Assembly: GCA_002887195.1 (NCBI GenBank)
Contig: PJAB01000516.1
Span: forward strand, 1 to 24,845
Source of the DNA: Chrysochromulina parva
Lineage: Eukaryota; Haptophyta; Prymnesiales; Chrysochromulinaceae
Reading direction: 5' to 3'
DNA: 24,845 bases
The position numbers were made by a program, and so were the translations under genes. Position 1 is the stretch's first letter, and each line of letters starts with the position of its first letter. Shown piece by piece: positions 16,466-24,845 of the stretch. Below the pieces are notes generated by a model. That model saw only the letters and a program-made list of their open reading frames with translations, was not told the origin of the DNA and ran no database searches.

Positions 16466-16900
16466 CGAGGCGAGGCGTCGGTAGCCACGGGCGCGCCAGA
16501 TCAGAGGTCAGCGGAGCTGAGAGGACGGGCACAGGGCCACAGCGGCGCCGGCGCGCCGCAGGCCACAGCCCTTCCGCGTTCTCTGAGCTCAGGCCGTACC
16601 GTACCGTATGCATCGTTCAATCAACCTGTCACTGGGAGATTCCATTCACAATTGTACAGACTCCAACGATCGACATCCTGTAAAAACTGCCAAATTTTCA
16701 CGTTGTGTCTCCACGGGTCGGGACCTGTGGCTGTGCGTCTTGCCGAGATGGCAATTTAACGTGAACGTGAACTAGCCAAAAACCGGATGAAAAAAACCAG
16801 TCCCAAATGCGCCCGCCCACCACGGCGCGGCGACACCGCCTTTTACGAAAAAGGCGGTGCCGCTTTTTGTTCGTCCGGCTTGAAGGCCTCGATTGGCTCG
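16466..16900. other. 435-bp intergenic region upstream of Aurora, with a strong hairpin
   Basis: It holds the carrier 3' UTR and the 5' region of the Aurora gene. The main element is the inverted repeat at 16834-16859, described separately. The middle (about 16640-16780) is comparatively AT-rich, as expected for a promoter. No gene is convincing here. Confidence 0.45.
16834..16859. promoter_or_regulatory. 11-bp stem hairpin upstream of the Aurora start codon
   Basis: CACCGCCTTTT (16834-16844) and AAAAGGCGGTG (16849-16859) are perfectly complementary around a 4-nt ACGA loop. Beyond one mismatch the stem continues with three more pairs and a wobble. It lies about 40 bp before the ATG, so it is probably in the 5' UTR or at the transcription start. 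The role is unknown. Confidence 0.5.
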
Positions 16901-18068
16901 ATGGCTTCGACCATCGGTGAGGTTACGAGCACAATGTCAGGCCTCAAGGTCACCTCCGAAGCGGCAGCGAACGCGCAGCAGTCTTCGGTATGTGCCGCCT
17001 CGTCGGCCTGCCTTCCTCGGCCGCCTCGCCCGCCTGCCTGCCGCTCTGAAACCGGCGCGCGCCGCCGACAACTGCTTTGGGAGCGCGCGCTGGGTGGCCT
17101 GCAAGCCTCCCGCCGCTTGCCGCGCAACTGCGGCGCGGTACGACCGGAGACACTGCTTGCACTCACCTTACGCCGCCCCCGCATCATTATTCCCCGAACG
17201 CGCACTTACCTGTGTGCTCTTCTTCGTGTGTTGACGCTCGCAGAGCAACGCCGGCAGCGCAAAGCCAGAGGTGCGCAAGTGGTCGTTGAGCGACTTCGAC
17301 ATCGGCAAGCCGCTGGGCAGCGGCAAGTTTGGCAAGGTGTACCTTGCGCGCGAGAAGAAGTCGCACTTCATTGTCGCCCTCAAGGTGCTCTACAAGAGCC
17401 AGCTGAGCAAGGCAGGCGTCGAGCACCAGCTGCGCCGTGAGATCGAGATCCAGGCGCACCTGCGACACCCGAACATCCTGCGGCTGTACGGGTACTTCTA
17501 CGACCAGACGCGCATCTACCTGATCCTCGAGTTCGCCGCCAAGGGGGAGCTTTACAAGGAGCTGCAGAAGAGCCAGCGCTTCGACGAGAAGCGCGCAGCC
17601 AAGTACATCAAATCGCTCGCGCACGCGCTCAACTACTGCCACATCAAGCACGTCATCCACCGCGACATCAAGCCGGAGAATCTGCTGCTCGACCTCAAGG
17701 GCGACCTCAAGATTGCTGACTTTGGCTGGTCGGTGCACGCGCCCAACTCGCGCCGGAAGACGCTGTGCGGCACCCTCGACTACTTGCCGCCCGAGATGGT
17801 CGAGGGCAAGGAGCATGACTCGAAGGTGGACGTCTGGAGCCTGGGCGTGCTCATGTACGAGTTCCTGACGGGCAGCCCGCCCTTCGAGCATCCGACGCCC
17901 TCCGAGACGTACAAGAAGATCGCCCAGATCGACATCAAGTGGCCAGCCTACGTGACCGAAGACGCCCGGGACCTGATCAGCAAGTTTTTGGTGAAGGACC
18001 CGAAGGGGCGCATCCATCTCAACGACGTGGAGCACCATCCGTGGATCATCCGCAACACGGCCGAATGA
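16901..18068 (+). CDS. AURK: Aurora-type Ser/Thr kinase (two exons: 16901-16987 and 17244-18068)
   Basis: Exon 1 encodes 29 residues beginning [12 protein letters not shown]. After removal of the 256-nt GT-AG intron the frame continues as [21 protein letters not shown], giving 303 residues. Without splicing the kinase frame has no ATG upstream of its domain; at the domain edge it has only a GTG. Kinase motifs are the glycine loop GSGKFGKV (54-61), Lys76, the HRD loop HRDIKPEN (168 on), DFG as DFGWSVHAP (188 on), the activation loop [15 protein letters not shown] with Thr202 as the expected T-loop site, and the DVWSLGVL helix. FGWSVHAP and [16 protein letters not shown] are hallmarks of Aurora kinases, which control spindle, centromere and cytokinesis when bound to an INCENP or TPX2-type activator. 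An INCENP-like gene lies upstream on the same strand. Confidence 0.95.
16988..17243 (+). other. Intron of the Aurora kinase gene (256 nt, GT-AG, phase 0)
   Basis: The 5' site is TCG|GTATGTG. The 3' site is GTTGACGCTCGCAG|AGC, with a pyrimidine-rich CTCTTCTTC stretch before it and a TTGAC branch-point-like word about 10 nt upstream of the AG. The length is 1 mod 3, which explains why the two exons lie in different frames of the genomic sequence. Confidence 0.85.
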
Positions 18069-18859
18069 GCGCACTCGGGCCGGAGGGCTGCAGTTGGCAA
18101 GGGATCCCCGGAGATCGCCGCGACTACGCGCGCCTGGGGGCCTGTAACGAACGTGTATCTGTATGGGCATGAGCGGGGGTGGGTGGCGCCAGGGACCTCA
18201 GGATGGGGACGCACCGTGTCAGAGAACACTGTGATGGGGAGAACACCGACGCGACAAGATGGCTCATACACCCGTGGAAGTATGATCGTTGTACAGATGA
18301 ATATACTAAGATTATGCGCGGGCTCGGAGACAGCTCCCGGCGGCCGTCGACGAGACCGCCCGCGTCAGCCGTCACGCGTCAGCCGACGTCAGCGCACAAG
18401 AATGCGCATCATCCACATGATCATCCATCAAACGATCGCGAAAACGTCCGCTCTCGAACAAACTGAAACTCTCGACTGAGGTCTGAGCTTTGACGCCGGT
18501 GAGCAGGACTCGACTGTACTCTATGTCGAGGCGATTCGACCTTCGACGTTCTCGTCACTCGTCTTACTTCTTTCCTTGACGGATTCTCCGGGCATGGAGC
18601 CATAACGTTCTCGGCACAATCATCACGCGCGGTGCCCGCGCGCCACTGGATCTGGACGCGCACAAACTGGGAAGCCACTCACCTGTCACCAGCACCCCGA
18701 CATGATCGAGCGTACAGCGATGCACCGCACCGCGGAAAGACGCTCGGTGAGGGCTCACGAGACGGTGACGCAACCCTAATTACCCTAAGTTGATGCGCGT
18801 GTCACGAGCGTGCCGCTGGCCGTTGGAGGGCAAGGCAAGGCAAGTCGAGGCAAGTCAAG
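18069..18859. other. 791-bp convergent intergenic region
   Basis: The Aurora gene (plus) and the coiled-coil gene (minus) end towards this region, so it mainly holds two 3' UTRs. CGTCAGCCG-type repeats occur at about 18361-18393. Two CCCTAA words lie at 18774-18788. The right end (18808 on) carries the duplicated gene tail listed separately. No RNA gene or coding ORF is convincing. Confidence 0.5.
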
Positions 18860-18892
18860 TCAAGTCAAGCGTGCCGCTTGCCGTTGGAGGGC
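18808..18892. repeat. Duplicated 24-bp gene tail flanking a CAAGT minisatellite
   Basis: The segment at 18808-18831 (GCGTGCCGCTGGCCGTTGGA and 4 more bases) recurs at 18869-18892 with one mismatch. Between them lies a CAAGG/CAAGT pentamer array (about 18831-18868). The right-hand copy is the last coding part of the coiled-coil gene, and its stop codon (18860-18862) falls in the array. The left-hand copy lies past the stop. Confidence 0.8.
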
Positions 18893-21879
18893 TCTCATCT
18901 GCTCGAGGGCGTCCATGCTCTCGTGGATCGAGTCTGTAAATCCCGCAGCATCCGCGCCCGTGCCGCCGCCAAAGTTGACTGGTGCGTTGATGAGGCCGGC
19001 GACCCAGGCGCTGGTTTCGCCGGGCGGCACCTCGGAGTAATCTCGCGGCATCATCTCGGCGTCATCACGTCGCATCTCGGCGTCATCTCGTTGCATCTCA
19101 CCCGAGGACCCTTCCGAGTCGTACGCGTCGTCGTGGGCGAGCCCCCACGAGGCCGACGGCACGTCGGCGGCGGGCACCGGCGGCCGCAAAAAGGGGGCGG
19201 TGTTGGCGAGGTCCCAGGAGTCTGCCGAATCGCTCCTTTGGGCCAGGTTGGGCGGTGCAAACAGGGGGCGGTTGGGTAGGGGGCGGTTGGGTACCGGTAG
19301 GAGCCGCTCGGACGGTCTATCCGCCGACACGGCGCGTGCCGTCGAGAGTTGGATCCCGCGCAGCGTGTGCTCGACCGACTGCAGATCGACGCCATCGAGA
19401 CCCGGGGAGAGGGCCGCCCGTGACGGCGCGTCGGCGTCGAGGAGCGCTGTCGCATGCTTCGCGGCGGCCGCTTCGAGCGCGCTCGCCCACGTGGGCGATC
19501 CCGTGCCTCCAACCGAGGGTGGCGAGGGAGCGCGGGAGGCGACGCGTGAGCCCATCTGGGACGCCGGGCGCGAGCAGGCCCGGCTGCCGACGAGGGACGC
19601 GCCGGCGGATAAGATCGAATTGGGCGGCGGCGGCGGCATGGCCGCGAGCGACGCCAGCTCAGTCCGCAGCTCACCCTGCAGCGCCTGCAGCCGCGCGCGC
19701 CATTGCTTCTTGCCGTCGGCACGCTCCTGCTGCAGCGCCGCCGCGTGCGATTCGCGCGTCGCGAGCAACTTTTCGCGCCACGCGAGGGCGCCTTCGTCGG
19801 CACGTTGCTCAGCTGCGAGGGTGCGCGCTTCGGCGTCCCGAAGTGACGCCTCGAGTGCTGCGACGCGCTCGCTCAGCACCTCCTCCTCCCGCCGCGCCGT
19901 GAGCGCGAGCGTCTGCAACGGCGCGAGCTGCGCCTCGATGGATCTCAACTCCATCCCTAACAGCATGCTGATTGCACGGCCTTCGAGCGCCACGCTCGCC
20001 ACCTTATTCGCCTCCTGCGCCGCGCGCTGCTCAGCCTCGTGCGCCGCACGCTGTGCCGCGTCGCACTGCGCCTCGAGGCTCGCGAGCACGCCTCGCTCGT
20101 CCTCCAGCTTCCTCAGCTCCAGCTCCAGCTTCGCAGCCTCGGCGGCGCACTCGTCCGCGCGCGCCGTCGCGAGAGCCGCCGCCGCCTCGGCCGCGGCCGC
20201 GCGCTCCTCAGCACGCAACGCGCGCATCGAGGCGGCATCTGCCACGTGGCAGAGGGTCATCAGCGGTCATCAGGGGCAATCAGTGGTCATCAGAAGCAAT
20301 CAGCGCACCTGCAACGTGGCGGGCCTCGACCTCCGCCAGCTCCTTGTCCGCTGCGGACATCGACGCCTCTTCAGCCTCGAGCCGTGCTGCCTGGCGCGCT
20401 TCCTCGGCCTCCTCGCACGCGCGCTGCAGCCGCTCGCGCTCCGCGCGCTCCGCCTCAGCCATTTGAGTGCTCTCCCTCGCACGCTCCGCCTCGCGCGCCT
20501 GCATGCAATGAGGGTTACAATCAGTGGTAATCAGTGGCAATCCTCAGGTTCGGAGCGCCGCCTCGCGCACCGCCGCCTTGCGCGCCGTCTCGGCCTCCTT
20601 GAAGGCGCTCGTCAACTGACGCTTCGCTTCGGACAGCTGCACCTTGAGCCGCGCCGCCTCGGCGGTAGAGCGCTCCGCCACAAGCTTCGCCTCTTCCAGT
20701 TGCTCGGCTAGACGTGCCGCACTCGTCTCGACGGCAGCGCGCTGGGCGGCGGCGCGCTCGATCTGGGCGCCCGGAGATCTCGCAGCTCGCTCGATCTGGG
20801 CGGCGGCGCGCTCGGAGATCGAGCGCTCGGTGGCCGCACGCTCAGCGGCCGCACGTTGCGTGGCCATTCTATCGGCCAGCTCCCTCGACGCCGTCGTCCT
20901 GTCGATGGCCGCCCGCTCGATGGCCGCCCTCTCCATGGCCATCCTCTCCGCGGCTAGCTCCGTCACCGCCCTCTCCGTGGCCGCCCGCTCCGCGGCCACC
21001 GCCCTCTCCGCCACCGTCCTCTCCGCCACCGCCCTCTCCGTGGAGACCGCCCTCGCCGCCGCAGCCCTCTCCGCCGCAGCCTTCTCTGCGGCCACCAACC
21101 TCTCCACCGCCACCCTCTCAGCAGCCACCGCCCTCTCCGCGGCCAGCTCGGCCGCCGCCACCCTCTCCGCCGCCATCGCCCTCTCCGCGGCGGCCCGCTC
21201 CGCCGCAATCCGCTCCGCCGCCGCCCTGTCGGCCTCTGCCGCAAAATCCGCAGACGGATCGATGGCTGACGCAGATCGATCCATCGCCATGGCCGCCGCC
21301 TCGGCCGCCACCTCCGCTGCTGCGACTCTCAACCGCTGCACCTCCGCGGTGGCCGCTGTGGCCGCGGCGGCCGCCTCGTTCGCGGCGGCTAAGGCGGCCG
21401 CTGTGGCCGCCTCCATCGCTGCATTCGATTCGGAAGGGGCGACTGGCGGCGGCGGCGGAGGAGCAGCCAGCCGCGCCTCGAGGGTCGCCAACCCGGAGGA
21501 CACAGGAGAGGCGATGGCCATGCTCTCTTGCGCGCCAAGCAGCGCCTCGTTCTTCGCCTCCGCGGCGGCGAGCTGCGCGCGCAGCGCCTGCACGTCCGGC
21601 TCGACCACGCCCAACACGGCGCTCGCCGCGCGCAGCTCTGCGTCAGCACGCAGCTCCGCCGCGGCCGCCAAGGCGGCGCGCAGCTCGGCATCGGCACCGT
21701 ACGACAGTGGGGAATGTCCTCCGCCCAAGGCGGCGCGCAGCTCGGCATCGGCACCGTACGACAGTGGGGAATGTCCTCCGCCACTGTACACCGCTGCCAG
21801 GGTCGGCGAGCGCACGGCCGGGTGGTACGCCGCCACGACCGCTGCCACGGTCCCGGAAGCCGGGATGCGCATGGCCGGG

Positions 21880-21911
<32 letters not shown>

Positions 21912-24356
21912 CGTCGTCGCCGTCGTCGTGGGCGGCTGCCGCCTGCGCCCTGGCTGCGTGGTCGCGCGCGAGCCTGAGGTATTGCATGCGAGGGTGCGCA
22001 CGCGCTCCGCGTATGCCCGTGCCGCCTGCCGCCGTACCGCCTGCTCACTGCTCTGCCGTTGGCACTCCTCCGCCTTCCGCTGAGCTGCGAGCTTCTCGTG
22101 CATCTCCACTCGCCGGTAGATCGCGCTCTCTGGGCGCGCTTTCCCAAAGTCGGACCCAACGGCACTCACAACGGCGCTCAGCCGGCGCGCACCCTGCGTG
22201 GCCGGCGTGCCGCCCCCCGCCAGCTGCGCGCCGCCGCCGCCGCCGCCGCCCTCGCCGAGCGTACCGGCGCTCGCCTCGAGAAGCATCTGATCATTCTCCT
22301 CGTCGCCGCCATAGCCGTACGCCTTGAGCGCACCCTTGGCATGGCGTTGCGCCGCCTGTGCCTCGCGCGCCGCGCGCACGCGCTGCTGCGCCCGCACGCG
22401 CGCGGTGCGTGGGCTGTGCTCGTGCAGCACCCCCGCCATGTGCTGCTCCGCAACGTCCTCGAGCTCCGCTTGGGCTGTGAACAGGTCGGCCTCGGTGGCG
22501 GCGAGCTCCCGTTGCAGGAGTAAGCAGTGCCATCCTTCCGCCATCGCCTCCAGCTGCGCCTCCTCCGCCACCGCCTCGGCCACCTCGGCGTCGCCCTCCT
22601 CGCCGTGCTCGGTGAACGACGCCCCCTCGCCGTGCTCAGACGCGCCGCGCCGGCCGAGAAGCCACTGCCGGCGCGCGCTGCTTGCCTCTGCGGCCGCCTT
22701 GAGCTCGCCGATCTCGCTGGATTGCTGCGCGAGCCGCTCCTGCAACCGATGAGCCTCCGCGCGCGTTGCGTGCAGCTCGGACTGGGCACGCTCGCGGGCT
22801 GCCTCGGCGCTGCGCGCCGCCTGCGCGCTCTGCTCGGCACTCCCTTTGAGCTCGTCCTGATGCGTCGACAGCTGCGTCACTCGCGCGTTCGCCGCCTTGA
22901 GCTTGCGCTGCGCCTGCTGCAACTGCTCCGCGGCGGTGCGCAGGCCGTCACGCAACGAGTGCCGCTGCTCCAAGAGCATTCGGATCGCCTCGCGCGCCTT
23001 GGCCACGCCACCGCTGCCGCCACCTCCACTGCCGCCGCTGCCGCTCGCGCCGCTCGCGCTGGTCGCGCCGCCGCCAGGCGCGCTCTTGCCCTTAGCAGCC
23101 GCTGCGGGTGCGGCCGCTGTCTCGTCCTCGGCGGCAGCGGCGGCGGCGGCCTCGCGCAGCTCGGCGCACAGCGCCTGCAGCTGCGCCTGGGCCTCCACCG
23201 CGTGCTTCCGGTGCTTCTCAGCCGCATCGTGCGCATTCGCCGCCTCCTCCTTGGCCGCCGCGAGCACCGACGCCACCTGCCGGCCCGCGCTCGTCTGTGC
23301 GGCGTCCTTGTGCTCCTGTGTGGCGGCGCTCACGGCGGCGCTCGTGTCCTCGAGGACGCGCACGCGCTCACGCGCCGTGCTGAGCTCGGCCTGGAGCCGC
23401 TGCACCTCCTCGACGAGCACCGCATTGTCCTCCTTGTACTGGGCCAGTGCTGATGACGTGTCCTGCTTGAGGGTGCTCAGCTCAGCCTTCGTTCCCTCCA
23501 CGGCCGCGTGCTTGGCGCGCAGCGCGTCGCGCTCGGCGCGCGCGGCGCGCAGCTCGCGCTCCACCTCGAGGCGGCGCGTGCTCTCCTCTTCGAGCGCCAC
23601 GCGCCCCGCCTTCGCGCGCTCCTCCGCCGCTGCGAGCACCGTGCGCAGCTGCGTGAGCTCCGTCGAGCTCGAGCGCTGCGCTGCATAGAGCGCGTCGTCC
23701 TGCCTCTTGAGCTGGGCGAGCTTCTCGCGCAGCTGGGTCGCCTCGGTCTCGGACTGCTCGAGGCGTAGCAGCGCCGCGCCGCGCTCCTCCTGGCACCGCG
23801 CAAGCTTGGCCGCCGCAGCCGCGCGCTCCGCCTCCGCCGTGCGCTGTGCAGCTGTGAGCGCCGCCTCGAGCGCCTCCTCGTGCCGTGCCGCCTCGGCGCG
23901 CTGCGCCGCCGCGCTGTATCGCAACACCTGCTCGAATCCCTGGCGCATGTCGCCCTGCAGCCGCTGCTGCGTCTGCAGCAGCCACGCCAGTGCCGCGCGC
24001 TCCTGCTGGAGCGTGACACGCTGCCGCTGCAAGATGGTGATGGCCTGCCGGGCAGCGTTGGGCGGCGGCGGCGCGAGCGGCGGAGGCGGCGCGAGGGCGT
24101 TCGGCATCGGTGTGGACGCGTGCCCAGGCGCAGGCGGTGGGGCGGCGGCCGCAGGCGCGGGCGCGGCCCGTGGGACCGGCCGTGCGGCGTTGCTCACCGC
24201 GGTCGCCGCGCCGCGCTTGGCGCTCGAAGGGGCAGCGGCGGCGCTGACGCCGCCACGGGTGGCTGGCGTACGTGGCGCGGGGATTGCGGCCGACTTGAGG
24301 CGCGCTTCCAGTGCATTGAGCTTCGCCGTGAGCTCTTCGGCGACGCTCTGCGCCAT
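18860..24356 (-). CDS. Very large Ala/Glu/Arg-rich coiled-coil protein (three exons)
   Basis: The exons are 24356-20571, 20498-20309 and 20238-18860. Joined through two GT-AG introns they encode 1784 residues in one frame. A short N-terminal helix and an A/P-rich linker (about 25-102) precede coiled coil from 103 to about 400, then a Gly/Ser linker (about 430-452) and more coiled coil. A motif AR-x-AI-x-x-L-x-x-QR-x-(S/T)-L starts both arms (about 102 and 453). Residues about 859-896 are a perfect 19-residue duplication. From about 1023 a dense AERA-type repeat forms a long helix. The last 250 residues are low in complexity, with SRxxSRAPSPPS and a DDAEMRRDDAEMMPRD repeat. I do not recognise the family. 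It looks like a structural or cytoskeletal rod, for example basal-body or division-related, but this is inference. Confidence 0.8.
20239..20308 (-). other. Intron 2 of the coiled-coil gene (70 nt, phase 1)
   Basis: On the minus strand it reads GCAG|GTGCGC to CACGTGGCAG|ATG. Splicing joins HVA to DAAS without loss of frame. From 20303 down to 20254 it consists of five copies of a 10-bp unit CTGAT-K-R-CY-N, each resembling a branch-point motif (yUnAy). Confidence 0.8.
20499..20570 (-). other. Intron 1 of the coiled-coil gene (72 nt, phase 0)
   Basis: On the minus strand it reads GCGGCG|GTGCGCGAGG to TTGCATGCAG|GCGCGC. Unspliced, the frame hits a stop a few codons on (ALRT*). It shares the GTGCG start and two or three copies of the CTGATTACCA-type unit with intron 2. 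The exact 5' site is less sure than the 3' site because the coding sequence around it is repetitive. Confidence 0.7.
21670..21783. repeat. Perfect 57-bp tandem duplication in the coiled-coil gene
   Basis: Copies at 21670-21726 and 21727-21783 differ, at most, at the last base. They encode two copies of GGGHSPLSYGADAELRAAL. The unit is 19 codons, so the frame is preserved. The near identity points to a recent event or an assembly artefact. Confidence 0.9.
21879..21932. repeat. CGTCGC/CGT microsatellite
   Basis: A run of GTCGCC and GTC units within the coiled-coil gene encodes a Thr-Ala-Thr-Ala stretch on the minus strand. It keeps the frame. Confidence 0.75.
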
Positions 24357-24530
24357 CCCGACAGGTAGGACGCCGGTGGGCGTTAGTGTTCACGGCTGGT
24401 TCACGGAAGTCAAGTCCAGTCACCGGCCGCCGTTAAAGTCAAGTCCGGTCAAGTCAAGTCTATACACCGCTGTGGAGAAAAACGTGACAAGTTTTGGTGA
24501 GCTCGCGGCCGCGCCGGGCACGATCACAAA
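24357..24530. promoter_or_regulatory. Divergent promoter region: coiled-coil and Skp1-like genes
   Basis: Both ATGs diverge from this 174-bp spacer. It holds GTCAAGTCC at 24409-24417 and a GTCAAGTCC-GGTCAAGTCAAGTC series at 24438-24460, followed at once by TATACACC. The same CAAGTC word forms the minisatellite at the other end of the coiled-coil gene. Confidence 0.55.
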
Positions 24531-24845
24531 ATGACCGAAGGCCAGGAGCGCGTACGCTTGCGGGCGCGCGAGGGCGAGGCTGTCGAGTGGACGCGCCGGG
24601 TGGCCCAGCGATCAGGCACGCTCAAAGACATGATGGACGACGCTCCAACCGAAGATGGCGTCTACCCGGTGCCGATGATTGCGGCGGCAGAGCTGGCAGT
24701 GCTCCGGGAGATGTGCGAGGCCGAATCCATGCCGGCGAGACTCGAGCAGTGCTCGATCTCGGAGCTCTTCAGGCTCGTCGAGGGCGCCAGCTTCCTCGAC
24801 GCCCCCGGGGCGCTCAATCACGCGCAGCGCGCCCTCGCCTCGCGC
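24531..24845 (+). CDS. Skp1/BTB-fold protein, 3' end cut off by the window
   Basis: The frame is open from ATG 24531 to the window edge (105 codons seen, no stop). The N-terminus has the Skp1/elongin-C pattern: VRLRAREGEAVEW, then RRVAQRSGTLKDMMDD, a short acidic loop, and YPVPMIAAAELAVLREMCE. It continues with ISELFRLVEGASFLDAPGALNHAQRALA, which aligns with the Skp1 segment leading to LLDLTCQ. The loop between the two halves is shorter than in Skp1. Skp1 joins F-box proteins to Cul1 in SCF ubiquitin ligases; elongin C does the same for VHL-box proteins. The fold is fairly clear; which subfamily is not. Confidence 0.75.
   Translation, partial: MTEGQERVRLRAREGEAVEWTRRVAQRSGTLKDMMDDAPTEDGVYPVPMIAAAELAVLREMCEAESMPARLEQCSISELFRLVEGASFLDAPGALNHAQRALASR

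Noticed and set aside
17271..18068. Aurora kinase starting at the GTG at 17271
   Set aside because: GTG is not a usual nuclear start. A GT-AG intron links the kinase frame to an upstream ATG exon, giving a normal N-terminus.
18774..18788. Two CCCTAA words resembling telomere repeats
   Set aside because: Only two copies, not in tandem; too little to claim an interstitial telomere.
20280..20540. Separate small minus-strand gene of 86 codons
   Set aside because: Its middle part continues the coiled coil of both neighbours, and GT-AG junctions join all three in frame, so it is an exon.
20644..22327. Long plus-strand open frames (479 and 537 codons) opposite the coiled-coil gene
   Set aside because: They are translations of the repetitive Ala/Glu/Arg sequence on the wrong strand, rich in Ser/Ala or Pro/Arg, without any fold or motif.

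Overview
The window comes from a GC-rich nuclear genome of a eukaryotic microalga. The evidence is short GT-AG introns, typical eukaryotic families (kinesin, Aurora kinase, DHHC acyltransferase, EF-hand, TLC, Skp1-like), a 5'-UTR-like spacer before each ORF, and no operon-style packing. One protein starts with a signal-peptide-like segment followed by an Ala-Gly-Phe site and a transit-peptide-like stretch. That is the style of secondary red-lineage plastids, so a haptophyte is my best guess, although the species cannot be read from the sequence.

Layout. Positions 1-115 hold a degenerate ~20-bp minisatellite. On the minus strand follow a MORN-repeat protein (309-1190), a three-EF-hand protein (2066-2710), a TLC-like membrane protein (2970-3611), a small hydrophobic protein (3943-4527), a kinesin with a C-terminal WW domain (4729-7389) and a PDZ + NHL-propeller protein (7857-9434). 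A 241-bp divergent spacer leads to the plus-strand genes: a coiled-coil protein with an INCENP-type IN-box and a C-terminal FHA domain (9676-11502), a DHHC palmitoyltransferase (11973-13082), a very large plastid-targeted mitochondrial-carrier-family protein (13379-16465) and an Aurora kinase split by one intron (16901-18068). A 1784-residue coiled-coil protein in three exons lies on the minus strand (18860-24356). It shares a 174-bp divergent spacer with a Skp1/BTB-fold gene that runs off the right edge (24531 onward).

The most notable result is the 9676-11502 protein. It carries what reads as an Aurora-binding IN-box (residues about 419-475) followed directly by a well-formed FHA phosphothreonine-binding domain. 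In known chromosomal passenger complexes the phospho-histone reader is a separate subunit: Survivin with a BIR domain in animals and fungi, or BORI with an FHA domain in plants. Here scaffold and reader appear fused, and an Aurora kinase gene lies about 5.4 kb downstream on the same strand. A kinesin lies 2.3 kb upstream. Whether this neighbourhood is more than chance is unknown.

Three other points deserve attention. The carrier-family protein seems to be a chimera with a Tat-like internal signal and GGxGY repeats. The two tiny introns of the coiled-coil gene are built largely from a 10-bp CTGAT-type repeat that resembles a branch point. The giant coiled-coil protein repeats an AR-x-AI motif at the start of each arm.
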